Under the pieces are notes generated by a model. The model ran no database searches. It saw only the letters and a program-made list of their open reading frames with translations, and was not told the DNA's origin. A stretch of 64,000 nucleotides of DNA, from positions 2,294,001 through 2,358,000 of the forward strand of contig CAVPZC010000001.1 in NCBI GenBank assembly GCA_963710175.1. The letters run 5' to 3'. Both the position numbers and the translations under genes were made by a program. Positions within the stretch are counted from its first letter, which is position 1; each line of letters starts with the position of its first letter. The stretch is from Phormidesmis sp963710175 (lineage in GTDB: Bacteria > Cyanobacteriota > Cyanobacteriia > Phormidesmidales > Phormidesmidaceae). Of this stretch, positions 42,190 through 49,001 are shown one piece after another.

Positions 42190-42417
42190 TTGACGTTTTT
42201 GAATGGGGGCTGATACGCTGTTTTTTAGCGATACGCACTTCCGTAACTGCGGGAATCGGTGCGATTGCTAATCTGCCTCGAAAAATTTAGCCGCTACCGG
42301 CGTTGGCTGGCACCAACACCGATAGCTCGCCCCTAACACTGCAATGACCAGTGAGAGAGGTTGTGGATATTTTCACAGCCCCCCTGACTTCTGGCAAGTT
42401 AGGGGGGCTAGATTTTT
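42190..42417 (+). ncRNA. Candidate structured RNA (copy B) with promoter and terminator
   Basis: Duplicate of 39547-39796. TTGACG (42190-42195), 18 bp, TACGCT (42214-42219), then a body ending in AGCCCCCCTGACTT-CTGGC-AAGTTAGGGGGGCT and AGATTTTT (42377-42417). The stem GGCGTTGG/CCAACACC keeps one mismatch as in copy A but at a different place; CACTG/CAGTG keeps its stem with changed loop. The 97-aa gene starts 42 bases downstream. Read-through past the hairpin would express that gene, so an attenuator is possible. Confidence 0.6.
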
Positions 42418-42459
42418 CGTGGTTTTTCTAACCCATGTCCCTGAATACATAGAGAAACC

Positions 42460-42753
42460 ATGAAAACGATGACTTTTGTGACCGGTCAACCGCTTGCGGC
42501 TGGCCAAACTTCGCCCGTTGATGCTGTGATGGCGTTGCCTGAGGGGGTGCCGGTGGGGAGTGGGGGGAGGCGATCGCTCCGCCACATTTTGCTGGGCCAC
42601 CCCGAGGATATTCGCCAGACGATCCATCTGCTGCACACGCTGCGCTACGCGGAGACGGTGCTGTGGAGCCCAATTATGAGCGTAGAAGATGCCCTCACCA
42701 TCACGCCTGCTCAAGGTGAGGCGATGAGTCTGCTGCGGCGATGGGTTCATTAG
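42460..42753 (+). CDS. 97-residue cyanobacterial protein, copy 2
   Basis: Full-length paralogue of 40064-40357 with MKTMTFVTGQPLAAGQ, GVPVGSGGRRSLRHILLG, PEDIRQTIHLLHTLRYAETV, WSPIM and EAMSLLRRWVH. From the HIP1 site at about 42569 onward it is almost identical to 44938-45146 including the 3' flank, which indicates a recent partial duplication or gene conversion. Preceded closely by the candidate RNA leader. Confidence 0.78.
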   Translation: MKTMTFVTGQPLAAGQTSPVDAVMALPEGVPVGSGGRRSLRHILLGHPEDIRQTIHLLHTLRYAETVLWSPIMSVEDALTITPAQGEAMSLLRRWVH

Positions 42754-42807
42754 GTTTGTGGGGAGCGATCACTGCTTGCCGATCTCTATGCATTCGGTGG
42801 GCTTGCT

Positions 42808-43143
42808 CTAGCTGACCGCAAACTCCGTCAGCCTGCGGGCGTCGGGATCCTGATAGCCCAGAATGATGGATTGCTTAGGCACGCCGAGGGCAGTTAGTTC
42901 GTTGGCTATGCCGACTTCTGTCCCGTCGTGCTGAATCCAAATTTTTTCGTCTTTGATATCGACATGAACTAAGCAGCTGAAAATACGGCGATCGCCTTCC
43001 CAGCCGATAGTAATAAGCTGGTAGTGATCGCCCTGCTGATCAAAAACTGTGAACTGATCGAGGTCGCCGTAAGCAGATCTATATTTGTTATGCTGCGCCA
43101 AGACCTGCTGAATCCACTGGCGATACTGCTTCAGTTTTTCCAT
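42808..43143 (-). CDS. xisI: XisI-like protein
   Basis: 111 aa: MEKLKQYRQWIQQVLAQHNK, YQLITIGWEGDRRIF, HVDIKDEKIWIQHDGTEVGI, then the family's closing IILGYQDPDARRLTEFAVS (quoted in parts). XisI was described as a controlling factor of fdxN element excision in Anabaena, with XisH. It overlaps the upstream xisH gene by 13 bases, so the two are translationally coupled. Copies are scattered in cyanobacterial genomes without fdxN elements; no excision element is visible here. Confidence 0.92.
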   Translation of the reverse strand: MEKLKQYRQWIQQVLAQHNKYRSAYGDLDQFTVFDQQGDHYQLITIGWEGDRRIFSCLVHVDIKDEKIWIQHDGTEVGIANELTALGVPKQSIILGYQDPDARRLTEFAVS

Positions 43144-43547
43144 AGCACAATGGCCTCTTTTGTAGGATCAAAGACTAAGAGCTTAACGTTATATTCTTTG
43201 ACGCTCAGCTGGGCTAGTTCTCCGCTGAAGAAATTTTGATGCACTTTTAGCGGAACTGCTAAGAAAAGAACTCGGTTTGGTTCTTTGGCTTTTAGCGCAA
43301 CCCGATAATTAAGAAACTGACCTAGAGCGACGTGAAATTCTGAGGTCGTTGAGGGGGCTAAAAAGCTTTTAACTTCTACGGCAATTTGCTCTTCGTGGCG
43401 CTGAGCAGCGATTAGGCGTTCTGCGCCTAAGTCAATTTCTAGGCGACCTGACGATAGTTCTAAAATCAGGGGATCGTGGGTGATCGTCCATCCGTCATGT
43501 TTCAGAGCTGCTATCACAGTATGGTGATAGACATCTTTGGCAGCCAT
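43131..43547 (-). CDS. xisH: XisH-like protein (endonuclease-fold)
   Basis: 138 aa: MAAKDVYHHTVIAALKHDGW, ELSSGRLEIDLGAERLIAAQ, IAVEVKSFLAPS, LGQFLNYRVAL and VPLKVHQNFF. The E-x(n)-D...E-V-K spacing is that of a PD-(D/E)XK nuclease-like fold. It pairs with xisI, which starts within its last codons. The function outside Anabaena excision is unknown, and the pair resembles other small mobile two-gene modules of this island. Confidence 0.92.
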   Translation of the reverse strand: MAAKDVYHHTVIAALKHDGWTITHDPLILELSSGRLEIDLGAERLIAAQRHEEQIAVEVKSFLAPSTTSEFHVALGQFLNYRVALKAKEPNRVLFLAVPLKVHQNFFSGELAQLSVKEYNVKLLVFDPTKEAIVLWKN

Positions 43548-43629
43548 TGTGTCGACATCACTCGTTTGGATCTACTCTCAGCGTACTTTAGGAGCACAAG
43601 AGACTGATACATTTTAACTCGTAGTGCTC

Positions 43630-43745
43630 TTATAGAACTAGCTTATTTGCCCTATTCGTCCGTCACCCAAACAAAAGCTATCTGGTAGCGGATCGTCGAA
43701 GTCGTCACTCATGACAAAGACGTCGAGGTGGAGTCCGGGTGGCGG
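43630..43745 (-). pseudogene. Possible DUF2281-type antitoxin tail
   Basis: The minus-strand reading ...LHLDVFVMSDDFDDPLPDSF resembles the C-terminal tail (M-x-x-D-F-D-x-P-L-x-D-F) of small DUF2281-like antitoxins. No N-terminal part is present. Weak evidence. Confidence 0.35.
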
Positions 43746-43807
43746 GCTGCTGGGTGAGTGTTGATGGTTTATTTTTTGAACTGTAGGAAATCTAGGAATT
43801 CAGTAAG

Positions 43808-43867
43808 TTGGTGATGACTCGCCGCGCGGAGATTGACCGCAAGGCGGAGGTATCTGCTCATCAGTGA
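43808..43867 (+). pseudogene. Nucleotidyltransferase (MNT) C-terminal fragment
   Basis: LVMTRRAEIDRKAEVSAHQ is closely related at DNA level to the fragment at 48637-48715 (LVVTRAEVDRKAEVFSSLV). Together they resemble the VVVTPEEVxRKA C-terminal segment of MNT-type antitoxins paired with HEPN toxins. Only about 20 codons survive. Confidence 0.45.
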
Positions 43868-43991
43868 GTCAGGCGCTTTGTTGGGGTGGGGTCGTTTGAT
43901 TTACTATACTGAAGCATGTGCAGGTCTGTGATCTGATTGATGGCTGCGCGTTTTTTGACGATGGGGGCTGGCTTTGCTGGCTGACTTTGGC

Positions 43992-44393
43992 ATGGCACAG
44001 ATTACGATTGAGGTTTCTGATGAGTTTGCGCAGCGGCTTGTGCCTTTCCAAGGTCAGCTTTCTGAGCTTTTTACTCGCTTTGTAGCTTCTACGCTGCCAG
44101 ATGAATTTCCGGAGAGTGTGTCGCCTGCTGCTGGGTCAGCTTTACCGCCTGCGACTTATCAGGAGGTGCTTGATTTTTTGATTAGTCGCCCTACTTCACA
44201 AGAGATTATCGACTTTAAAGTTTCTAAGCGGGCTCAGCTCAGGCTACAGGGCTTGCTGCAAAAAAATCGCGAGGCGTCTCTTAACACTACGGAAAAGAAG
44301 GAGCTGGATCTTTATGAACAGTTGGACACGCTTGTAGGGCTACTGAAAGCTAGAGCTTTTGCGGCGCTTGGGTCTGCTGCTGCTGAAGGCTGA
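43992..44393 (+). CDS. Small antitoxin-like partner of HNH endonuclease, module A
   Basis: 133 aa from ATG 43992 (MAQITIEVSDEFAQRLVPFQ). An N-terminal beta-strand like a ribbon-helix antitoxin is followed by a helical C-terminal part with LLQKNREASLNTTEKKELDL then YEQLDTLVGLLKARA. This C-terminal pattern is shared with 47762-48118 and, more distantly, 46343-46744. Each of the three genes is followed by an HNH endonuclease gene; here that gene (44401-44918) is broken. Role unknown; an antitoxin or specificity partner is inferred only from layout. Confidence 0.75.
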   Translation: MAQITIEVSDEFAQRLVPFQGQLSELFTRFVASTLPDEFPESVSPAAGSALPPATYQEVLDFLISRPTSQEIIDFKVSKRAQLRLQGLLQKNREASLNTTEKKELDLYEQLDTLVGLLKARAFAALGSAAAEG

Positions 44394-44400
44394 GCGTAGT

Positions 44401-44918
44401 ATGGCTACATACATCCCAACGGCATTGAGGCAGTTGGTCAGTCGAAGGGCTGCGGGTAGGTGTGAATACAGCTTTGGTCACTTGGCTTGAATACAGCAAA
44501 GCAGGCGAAACCTTTGCATAACAACAGGCCAAGCGACTCGCGTTACCCGAATGCATTCGGGTAACGCTGTTGCCTTATTCACGAAAAATTCTCTATCTAT
44601 AGTCACGAGATTGATCATGTTGTGGCGCTTAAGCATGGCGGCCAAACTGTTGAGGAAAATTTGGTTTTAGCTTGCTTTCCATGCAATCGTCATAAGGGTT
44701 CAGATCTCACCAGTATTGACCCGCTATCGGGTGAAATCGTTCCGTTGTTTAATCCTAGAGTGCAAGCATGGAGCAATCACCTAAGGCTTCAGGATGGCTA
44801 TATCCTGGGTTTGACGCCTGCCGGACGGACGACTGGTTTTCTACTGAAGCTCAATGAGCCAAACCGCTTACAGCTTCGGCAGGCGTTGTCTACGAGTGGT
44901 CTTTATCCTGACTTGTAG
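44401..44918 (+). pseudogene. HNH endonuclease, interrupted (module A)
   Basis: Begins MATYIPTALRQLVSRRAAGR with CEY, as in intact relatives (LRxxVxxRAxxxCEYC). It is then interrupted at about 44470-44597 by a palindrome-bearing insertion that introduces stops. After it, the frame resumes with YSHEIDHVVALKHGGQT, ENLVLACFPCNRHKGSD (the HNH and zinc Cys residues), IVPLFNPRVQAW and LTPAGRTTGF to the natural end. The second Cys pair of the first zinc half-site is lost with the insertion. It starts 8 bases after its partner gene. Confidence 0.8.
44540..44567. repeat. 28-bp perfect palindrome
   Basis: GCGTTACCCGAATG followed directly by its reverse complement CATTCGGGTAACGC, with no loop. It lies inside the sequence that interrupts the HNH gene. 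Perfect palindromes of this size extrude cruciforms or bind dimeric proteins, and may be a mobile palindromic repeat. Confidence 0.85.
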
Positions 44919-44937
44919 TGCTGGTAACAAGGGTATC

Positions 44938-45126
44938 AGGAGGCGATCGCTCCGCCACATTTTGCTGGGCCACCCCGAGGATATTCGCCAGACGATCCAT
45001 CTGCTGCACACGCTGCGCTACGCGGAGACGGTGTTGTGGAGCCCAATTATGACCGTGGAGGACGCCCTCACCATCACGCCTGCCCAAGGTGAGGCGATGA
45101 GTCTGCTGCGGCGATGGGTTCATTAG
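44938..45126 (+). pseudogene. 97-residue protein family, copy 3 (N-terminus missing)
   Basis: From AGGCGATCGCTCCGCCAC onward the DNA is nearly identical to copy 2 (42567-42773), including about 20 bp beyond the stop codon. The first third of the gene is absent, and the sequence joins the end of the broken HNH gene at a HIP1-type site. Confidence 0.8.
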
Positions 45127-45197
45127 GTTTGTGGGGAGCGATCGCTGGAATGCCTGTTAGTTAAGGCGGTACTGTGAGAGGTTGGCTGATTGCTTAC

Positions 45198-45353
45198 GTT
45201 ACTGACCCACCCCGCCCTAGCGGGCACCCCTCCAGAGGGGATCTACTTCAGTCGATGAGGTTAAAAGCGATCTGTCGCGATCGCACGATGCCACGCAACC
45301 GGAAAAAATCCCTTCTGGAGGGGTGGCGCGCAGCGACGGGGTGGGTCGGTAAC
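45198..45353. repeat. 156-bp inverted-repeat element
   Basis: Left arm GTTACTGACCCACCCCG...CACCCCTCCAGAGGGGAT and right arm ATCCCTTCTGGAGGGGTG...CGGGGTGGGTCGGTAAC are imperfect inverted repeats of about 50 bp around a central 60 bp with a GATCTGTCGCGATC core. Its arms share modules with the interior of the 208-bp elements at 2386 and 37807. Confidence 0.75.
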
Positions 45354-45368
45354 CCCTAGCATAATTTT

Positions 45369-45798
45369 CTAGATAAAGGCAGATGGAGAGACTTGAAATC
45401 GATTAGCCAGCGCTCGAATTTGCCGAATTTCTAGCTCTTGCTGACCGTCTAAGATATCTCTAACGATGTGCTGAGGCCCAATTTCTGGCAGGTCAGATTC
45501 GCTAAGGCTGTGTTCTTCTATGAGGTAAGCAAGCACGTCTGCGCCCTCACAGTCGGGAAATGAGGTAATGGGTATGGGTGTCTTCGTGGGCTTGTAGGAC
45601 GACGCTGAGTGTGTCTAGTAGTGAATAGAGCGGATGTGCTTCGTCAGTGCCCACTTCATCTATCAGCTCATTGAGCCGGGCAACGCCTTGATCATATTCT
45701 TGCTCTGTGCGAATGGTAAGGATGGGTGCGAGTCTCCTGCGGAGAGGCTCCGCCAACGCACTCCACTGTTTTTGAAGGTCAGTTGCAATGACTGTCAT
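45369..45798 (-). pseudogene. HigA-type antitoxin, frameshifted
   Basis: Reads MTVIATDLQKQWSALAE, EEYDQGVARLNELIDEVGTD (first letters approximate), HPLYSLLDTLSVVLQAHED, then shifts frame near 45585. It continues in another frame with CEGADVLAYLIEEHSLSESD, LPEIGPQHIVRDILDGQQEL and RQIRALANRFQVSPSAFI to a natural stop at 45369. This is the usual order of COG5499-type HigA antitoxins with the C-terminal XRE domain. Between codons about 15 and 30 a palindromic repeat (GCGGAGAGGCTCCGC) is inserted in frame. No HigB toxin gene is beside it. Confidence 0.75.
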
Positions 45799-45915
45799 CG
45801 TTTCCACTTGCCCTTGTCGTACGCTTTGTGTGTCAGAACCTGACGGATTCGGTATAAGCAAAACATTGATCTTCTTAACCTCATTAAAAGGGGAATTTGG
45901 GGCTGACCTTTCCTG

Positions 45916-46353
45916 TTAACAGACTTTAGGTGGATGCAGCCCGGCTGCTCCCAGTAGTCTTCGTAAATTCACTACCCCTGCTCGATTCAATGCCAGTGCC
46001 ATAACCGTAGCTCGTCCGCATGGGGTTTTGCCTAATAAAAGAGTTGCATCATCGCTCCATTGAAAGTGAGCTAGCCAAGTCTGCTGACGCGGATTAAATA
46101 TTGAAACTACTTCAGCAGTTTGGGTGTCAATCGCTGTTGTCTTAGCGTGCTTACGTGCGTTGCATCCAAAGCATGACCAGGCTAGGTTTTTGGAAACGCT
46201 CTCTCCTCCTAATGCTCTAGGTTGAATGTGATCTATCGCAAAGCTGCCTGGTGAGAATTCATCAGGGCATAAGCAGTATTCGCAGAAATAATTTGCTCGT
46301 TGAGAAACTTTTCGCCTGAGAGCAGTCGGAACTCTGTCCGGTTTAGGCGGCAT
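45916..46353 (-). CDS. HNH endonuclease, module B
   Basis: 145 aa. MPPKPDRVPTALRRKVSQRA, then NYFCEYCLCP, SFAIDHIQPRALGGESVSKN and LAWSCFGCNARKHAKT give a complete HNH fold with two CxxC zinc half-sites and the DH/N/H catalytic pattern. The C-terminal conserved part has VVSIFNPRQQTWLAHFQW and KTPCGRATVMAL LNRAGVV-type residues. The start overlaps the partner gene by 11 bases (ATGCCGCCTAA), indicating coupled translation. The only intact copy among three modules. DNA cleavage is likely; its biological purpose is not known. Confidence 0.88.
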   Translation of the reverse strand: MPPKPDRVPTALRRKVSQRANYFCEYCLCPDEFSPGSFAIDHIQPRALGGESVSKNLAWSCFGCNARKHAKTTAIDTQTAEVVSIFNPRQQTWLAHFQWSDDATLLLGKTPCGRATVMALALNRAGVVNLRRLLGAAGLHPPKVC

Positions 46354-46744
46354 TGCTGGGCTGCGAAGGCGGCTGTAGCTGGCGATTTAGGCTAATTAGG
46401 TCAATGTCTCGTAGTTTTGCCAGTGCCATCAGCGCAGCTAATCTATCGGCTCTATATTGTTCTAGAAGATCTTCATAGCGAATGAGTTCTTGATGCTCAG
46501 TTTCACTCAGACTGCTATGTTCACAGCGATCACGTAAGTCATTGTGTCTTGTCTGGTCAGCTTCGGGCAGATGCCTTTGAATAATATCGATCAACCTGCC
46601 TTCTTCTATAGCGCCCTGCTCAGGTAGCTCTATCAGCAGCTCTAAAATCTGCACTACGGCGGGTAGGGTTTCCTGAGGTATTCGCTCAATCAGCGATCGC
46701 ACTTTTTGCCGGGCATCTGGCCAGAGATCTGTATGGGAAGACAT
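46343..46744 (-). CDS. Small antitoxin-like partner of HNH endonuclease, module B
   Basis: 133 aa from ATG 46744 (a TTG at 46756 would add four residues). Helical throughout: ARQKVRSLIERIPQETLPAV, ELLIELPEQGAI, and the family C-terminal pattern RDRCEHSSLSETEHQELIRY then EDLLEQYRADRLAALMALA, analogous to LLEKNR...L..E...Y..L..L...KA.AL in modules A and C. The N-terminus differs from A and C. The overlap with the HNH gene implies joint production, as in many toxin-antitoxin or two-subunit systems. Confidence 0.78.
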   Translation of the reverse strand: MSSHTDLWPDARQKVRSLIERIPQETLPAVVQILELLIELPEQGAIEEGRLIDIIQRHLPEADQTRHNDLRDRCEHSSLSETEHQELIRYEDLLEQYRADRLAALMALAKLRDIDLISLNRQLQPPSQPSNAA

Positions 46745-46832
46745 GCTGCAATCCAATCATCTGAACACACATCCTAGCAAAATCAGCCACGGTCGCAATA
46801 GGCAACGCTGGCGACGGCAACAGACCATGCTC

Positions 46833-47579
46833 TTACAAAGACTGTACCCAAGCGAAGTCTGCTGAGGGGAGCGGCGGCTGTGGTTGGGCTGTGTAGTCGA
46901 AGCCTATGACTATGCCCGTCTCGCGGCAGACGTTGGTCAGTGATTGATGCAGATGAATGATGGGTTCGTCTGTGCCTTTTTCTAAAGGGAGTGAGAAGGT
47001 GGGCAGTGGACCGCGCAGGTTAAACCCATAGCGTTCGGCAAGGGGTCGCTTATCAGCTCTGCTGACCAACACTTGATAGTCGGTTTGCTGTCCGCCTGCC
47101 ATTGGCATGGGCTCTCCAGTACGCAGCAGGTCAATTTCGATCAGGTGAGTGGCGCTGCTCAAAACGGTCTGCCTTTTAGCTAAATATTTTTGCCGCCCGT
47201 CGTCGCTACGCTTGTTGCTAGGCGATAAGGCTTCTATGACGCTCAGCACTCGCTGGGTGGCGACTTCTCTTATCTCTAGATAACGCTCGCGCCTTTCTAG
47301 GGGCATTGGCACCGTTACCTGCTCTGGCTTAGTCGTGAGGGCTAAGGCGGTTGAGGGTTTAGAGCCTGAGTCGCTCGCTGCATAAACTGACGCATCTGGA
47401 ATGCCAACAGATATTGACTCGATATACACTCTGGTTTCGACGGCGGCTCTGTATTTAGGGAGTAGCTGAGGGTTCGATGACCTGGCAATTTCGACGATGA
47501 GCCAGGTGTGAATCTCTGGCCAGCGATAGGGGCTCTCAAGATAGGGATTCATCCCTGGAAATGAAGGAACAGTCGTCAT
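46833..47579 (-). CDS. DUF4058 family protein
   Basis: 249 aa from ATG 47579. The N-terminus SFPGMNPYLESPYRWPEIH and TWLIVEIA is the classical DUF4058 opening. The core has RERYLEIREVATQRVLSVIE, SPSNKRSDDGRQKYLAKRQT and HLIEIDLLRTGEPMP, with a PLPTFSLPLEKGTDEPIIHL C-terminal segment. Residues resembling a PD-(D/E)XK-type nuclease core (E...D...K) can be seen, but activity is unknown. The family is expanded in cyanobacteria, and three fragments of it lie in this island (40440, 41971, 48299). Confidence 0.88.
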   Translation of the reverse strand: MTTVPSFPGMNPYLESPYRWPEIHTWLIVEIARSSNPQLLPKYRAAVETRVYIESISVGIPDASVYAASDSGSKPSTALALTTKPEQVTVPMPLERRERYLEIREVATQRVLSVIEALSPSNKRSDDGRQKYLAKRQTVLSSATHLIEIDLLRTGEPMPMAGGQQTDYQVLVSRADKRPLAERYGFNLRGPLPTFSLPLEKGTDEPIIHLHQSLTNVCRETGIVIGFDYTAQPQPPLPSADFAWVQSL

Positions 47580-47761
47580 GGGGTGGCTTTGGTCTGGTGG
47601 CTCCATTATAAGGCGGGTACCTGGCGATCGCGGCTGACCGATCAACCCAACGGTAATGGCTATAGCCTCGGACAGGGCTGCGCTAATGCCAGCGCCCTGT
47701 GTTTAATGATTTTTTGAACTTCCGCTACTATAAAAGCGTGGTCTGATATCTGTAAGCCCTT

Positions 47762-48118
47762 ATGCAAGTTACTGTTGAGCTTCCTGACGATATTGCTGCG
47801 CAGCTGGTGTCTTTACAGGATGAACTGCCTGAGATCTTGGCATTGGGCTTATTGCAGGTGAGGGCAAATCCTTCTACCGGATTTTCTGGCTTGTCAGAAG
47901 TTCTAGAGTTTTTGGCTAGGCTGCCCTCACCGCAGGAAATACTAGCGTTACGATTGTCTGATAGTGCTCAGTCTCAAGTCGAATTTCTCTTGGAGAAGAA
48001 TCGAGCGGGCGGGCTGAATGCGTTAGAGCAAAGGCTCTGGCAGCAATATGAATTCATTGAGCATTTGGTACGTATGGCTAAGGCTCAGGCTTTGCTGAAG
48101 CTTAACCAGGCGGCATGA
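47762..48118 (+). CDS. Small antitoxin-like partner of HNH endonuclease, module C
   Basis: 118 aa: MQVTVELPDDIAAQLVSLQD start, LSEVLEFLARLPSPQEILAL, then FLLEKNRAGGLNALEQRLWQ and QYEFIEHLVRMAKAQALLKL. It has the same architecture as 43992-44393. Its stop overlaps the ATG of an HNH gene (ATGA at 48115-48118) that has been almost entirely deleted. An intact orphan partner, if it is an antitoxin, would be harmless. Confidence 0.78.
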   Translation: MQVTVELPDDIAAQLVSLQDELPEILALGLLQVRANPSTGFSGLSEVLEFLARLPSPQEILALRLSDSAQSQVEFLLEKNRAGGLNALEQRLWQQYEFIEHLVRMAKAQALLKLNQAA

Positions 48119-48239
48119 GCAAAACCTATGTGTCGGGTTCTATCATCCTCGTCGCGATCGCTGGATTAATCACTTCAGGTTGAATGTTGAAACAGGCTAT
48201 ATCGAACCGCTGACATCTATTGTGCGGGCAACGGCGTAG
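48115..48239 (+). pseudogene. HNH endonuclease remnant, module C
   Basis: Starts MSKTYVSGS, the usual first residues of this HNH family, and then jumps, with a frame change, to the C-terminal part YHPRRDRWINHFRLN, GYIEPLTSI, RATA and a stop. The whole HNH catalytic core is deleted. Confidence 0.75.
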
Positions 48240-48298
48240 CTTTTGCAGATCAATAGACCTGAGTCAGTTATGGAGAGGGCATTACTGTTAAAAGGGGG

Positions 48299-48362
48299 GG
48301 CAGCTCAAAACGGTTTGCCTTTTTGCCAAATACGTTTGTCGTCTGTCGCCGCTACGCTGCTT
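48299..48362 (-). pseudogene. DUF4058 micro-fragment
   Basis: The DNA GCTCAAAACGGTTTGCCTTTTTGCC...CGTCTGTCGCCGCTACGCTGCT matches 47157-47217 inside the intact DUF4058 gene. It is joined directly to a decayed copy of the 97-residue gene. Confidence 0.65.
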
Positions 48363-48573
48363 GAGGGTGCCAGTAGGGAGTGAGGGGAGGCGATCACTCC
48401 GCCACATTTTGCTAGGCCACCCCGAAGACGTGCGCCAGAAATCCATCTGCTACACGCCTTGCACTACGCAGAGACTGTACTGTGGAGCCCAGTTATGGTC
48501 GTAGAGGAAGGAGCCTCTGACGATTGCGCCTGTCCCCAATGAAGCGATCAGCTTACTACGGAAGCTCGTTTAG
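48363..48573 (+). pseudogene. 97-residue protein family, copy 4 (decayed)
   Basis: Nucleotide similarity to 40147-40357 runs from GGGTGCCAGTAGGGAGTG to GAAGCTCGTTTAG, but with several small indels (for example CGCCAGAAATCC and GAGGAAGGAGCC) that break the frame. Confidence 0.78.
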
Positions 48574-48636
48574 GCGCGTCGAGCGTGAAAAGGGCGGTGA
48601 CATGTGTTTAGCAATAGCTGTACCGACGCCACTGTC

Positions 48637-48726
48637 CCTTTGGTGGTGACTCGCGCGGAGGTTGATCGCAAGGCTGAGGTATTTAGCTCGCTAGTAACTC
48701 AGGTACTTCAGTGTGGTAGGGCCACT
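48637..48726 (+). pseudogene. MNT nucleotidyltransferase C-terminal fragment
   Basis: PLVVTRAEVDRKAEVFSSLV, then TQVLQCGRAT, resembling the end of MNT-type antitoxins. It is followed at once by a HEPN start, the normal gene order of MNT-HEPN modules. Confidence 0.5.
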
Positions 48727-48727
48727 C

Positions 48728-48817
48728 ATGGACGACGCCAGGTATGAAGAGATCAGGCAGTGGCTGACCAAGCGCCAGTGCGACTTGAAAGTTGCTTATG
48801 TGCTGTTAAACGAATGA
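48728..48817 (+). pseudogene. HEPN N-terminal fragment
   Basis: MDDARYEEIRQWLTKRQCD, then LKVAYVLLNE and a stop. It fits the first helix of HEPN proteins (QWLxKAxxDLxxAxxLL). The stop precedes the miniature element at 48825, so the gene was dead or truncated irrespective of that insertion. Confidence 0.55.
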
Positions 48818-48824
48818 ATCTTCG

Positions 48825-48992
48825 CTTAGTGGTGCAGAAAAATTTTTTGAGTCTCACGCTAGATGACCTAGACGGCCAAATCAGCGGCTGAAATCCATTG
48901 CCTTCGTTCGTTTGTCTGAGAAACCCTAAGGTCGCTGTCTTGGTGAGAATCCTTCACTCATAAGGGTTTTAGGAGTTTTCTGCACCACTAAG
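48825..48992. repeat. 168-bp miniature inverted-repeat element with 9-bp target duplication
   Basis: The termini CTTAGTGGTGCAGAAAA and TTTTCTGCACCACTAAG are perfect 17-bp inverted repeats. The direct duplication GAATCTTCG flanks it (48816-48824 and 48993-49001). No coding capacity. It is a different family from the TTCGGGATAAG elements. Confidence 0.93.
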
Positions 48993-49001
48993 GAATCTTC
49001 G

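Larger units (their letters stand above)
43548..43991. other. Intergenic region with gene debris
   Basis: Besides the two fragments listed at 43630-43745 and 43808-43867 I see no gene. Confidence 0.5.

Noticed and set aside
39547..42417. Duplicated leader considered as a retron or diversity-generating template
   Set aside because: No reverse transcriptase gene in the window and no adenine-biased differences between copies.
42808..43547. XisH/XisI taken as sign of an excisable fdxN-like element
   Set aside because: No large serine recombinase gene or matching direct-repeat borders seen; the pair is common outside such elements.
44854..45126. 90-codon frame joining the end of the HNH gene with copy 3 of the 97-residue family
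   Set aside because: Its first 28 codons are the HNH gene read in a wrong frame; only the later part is family-like, so it was recorded as a truncated copy.
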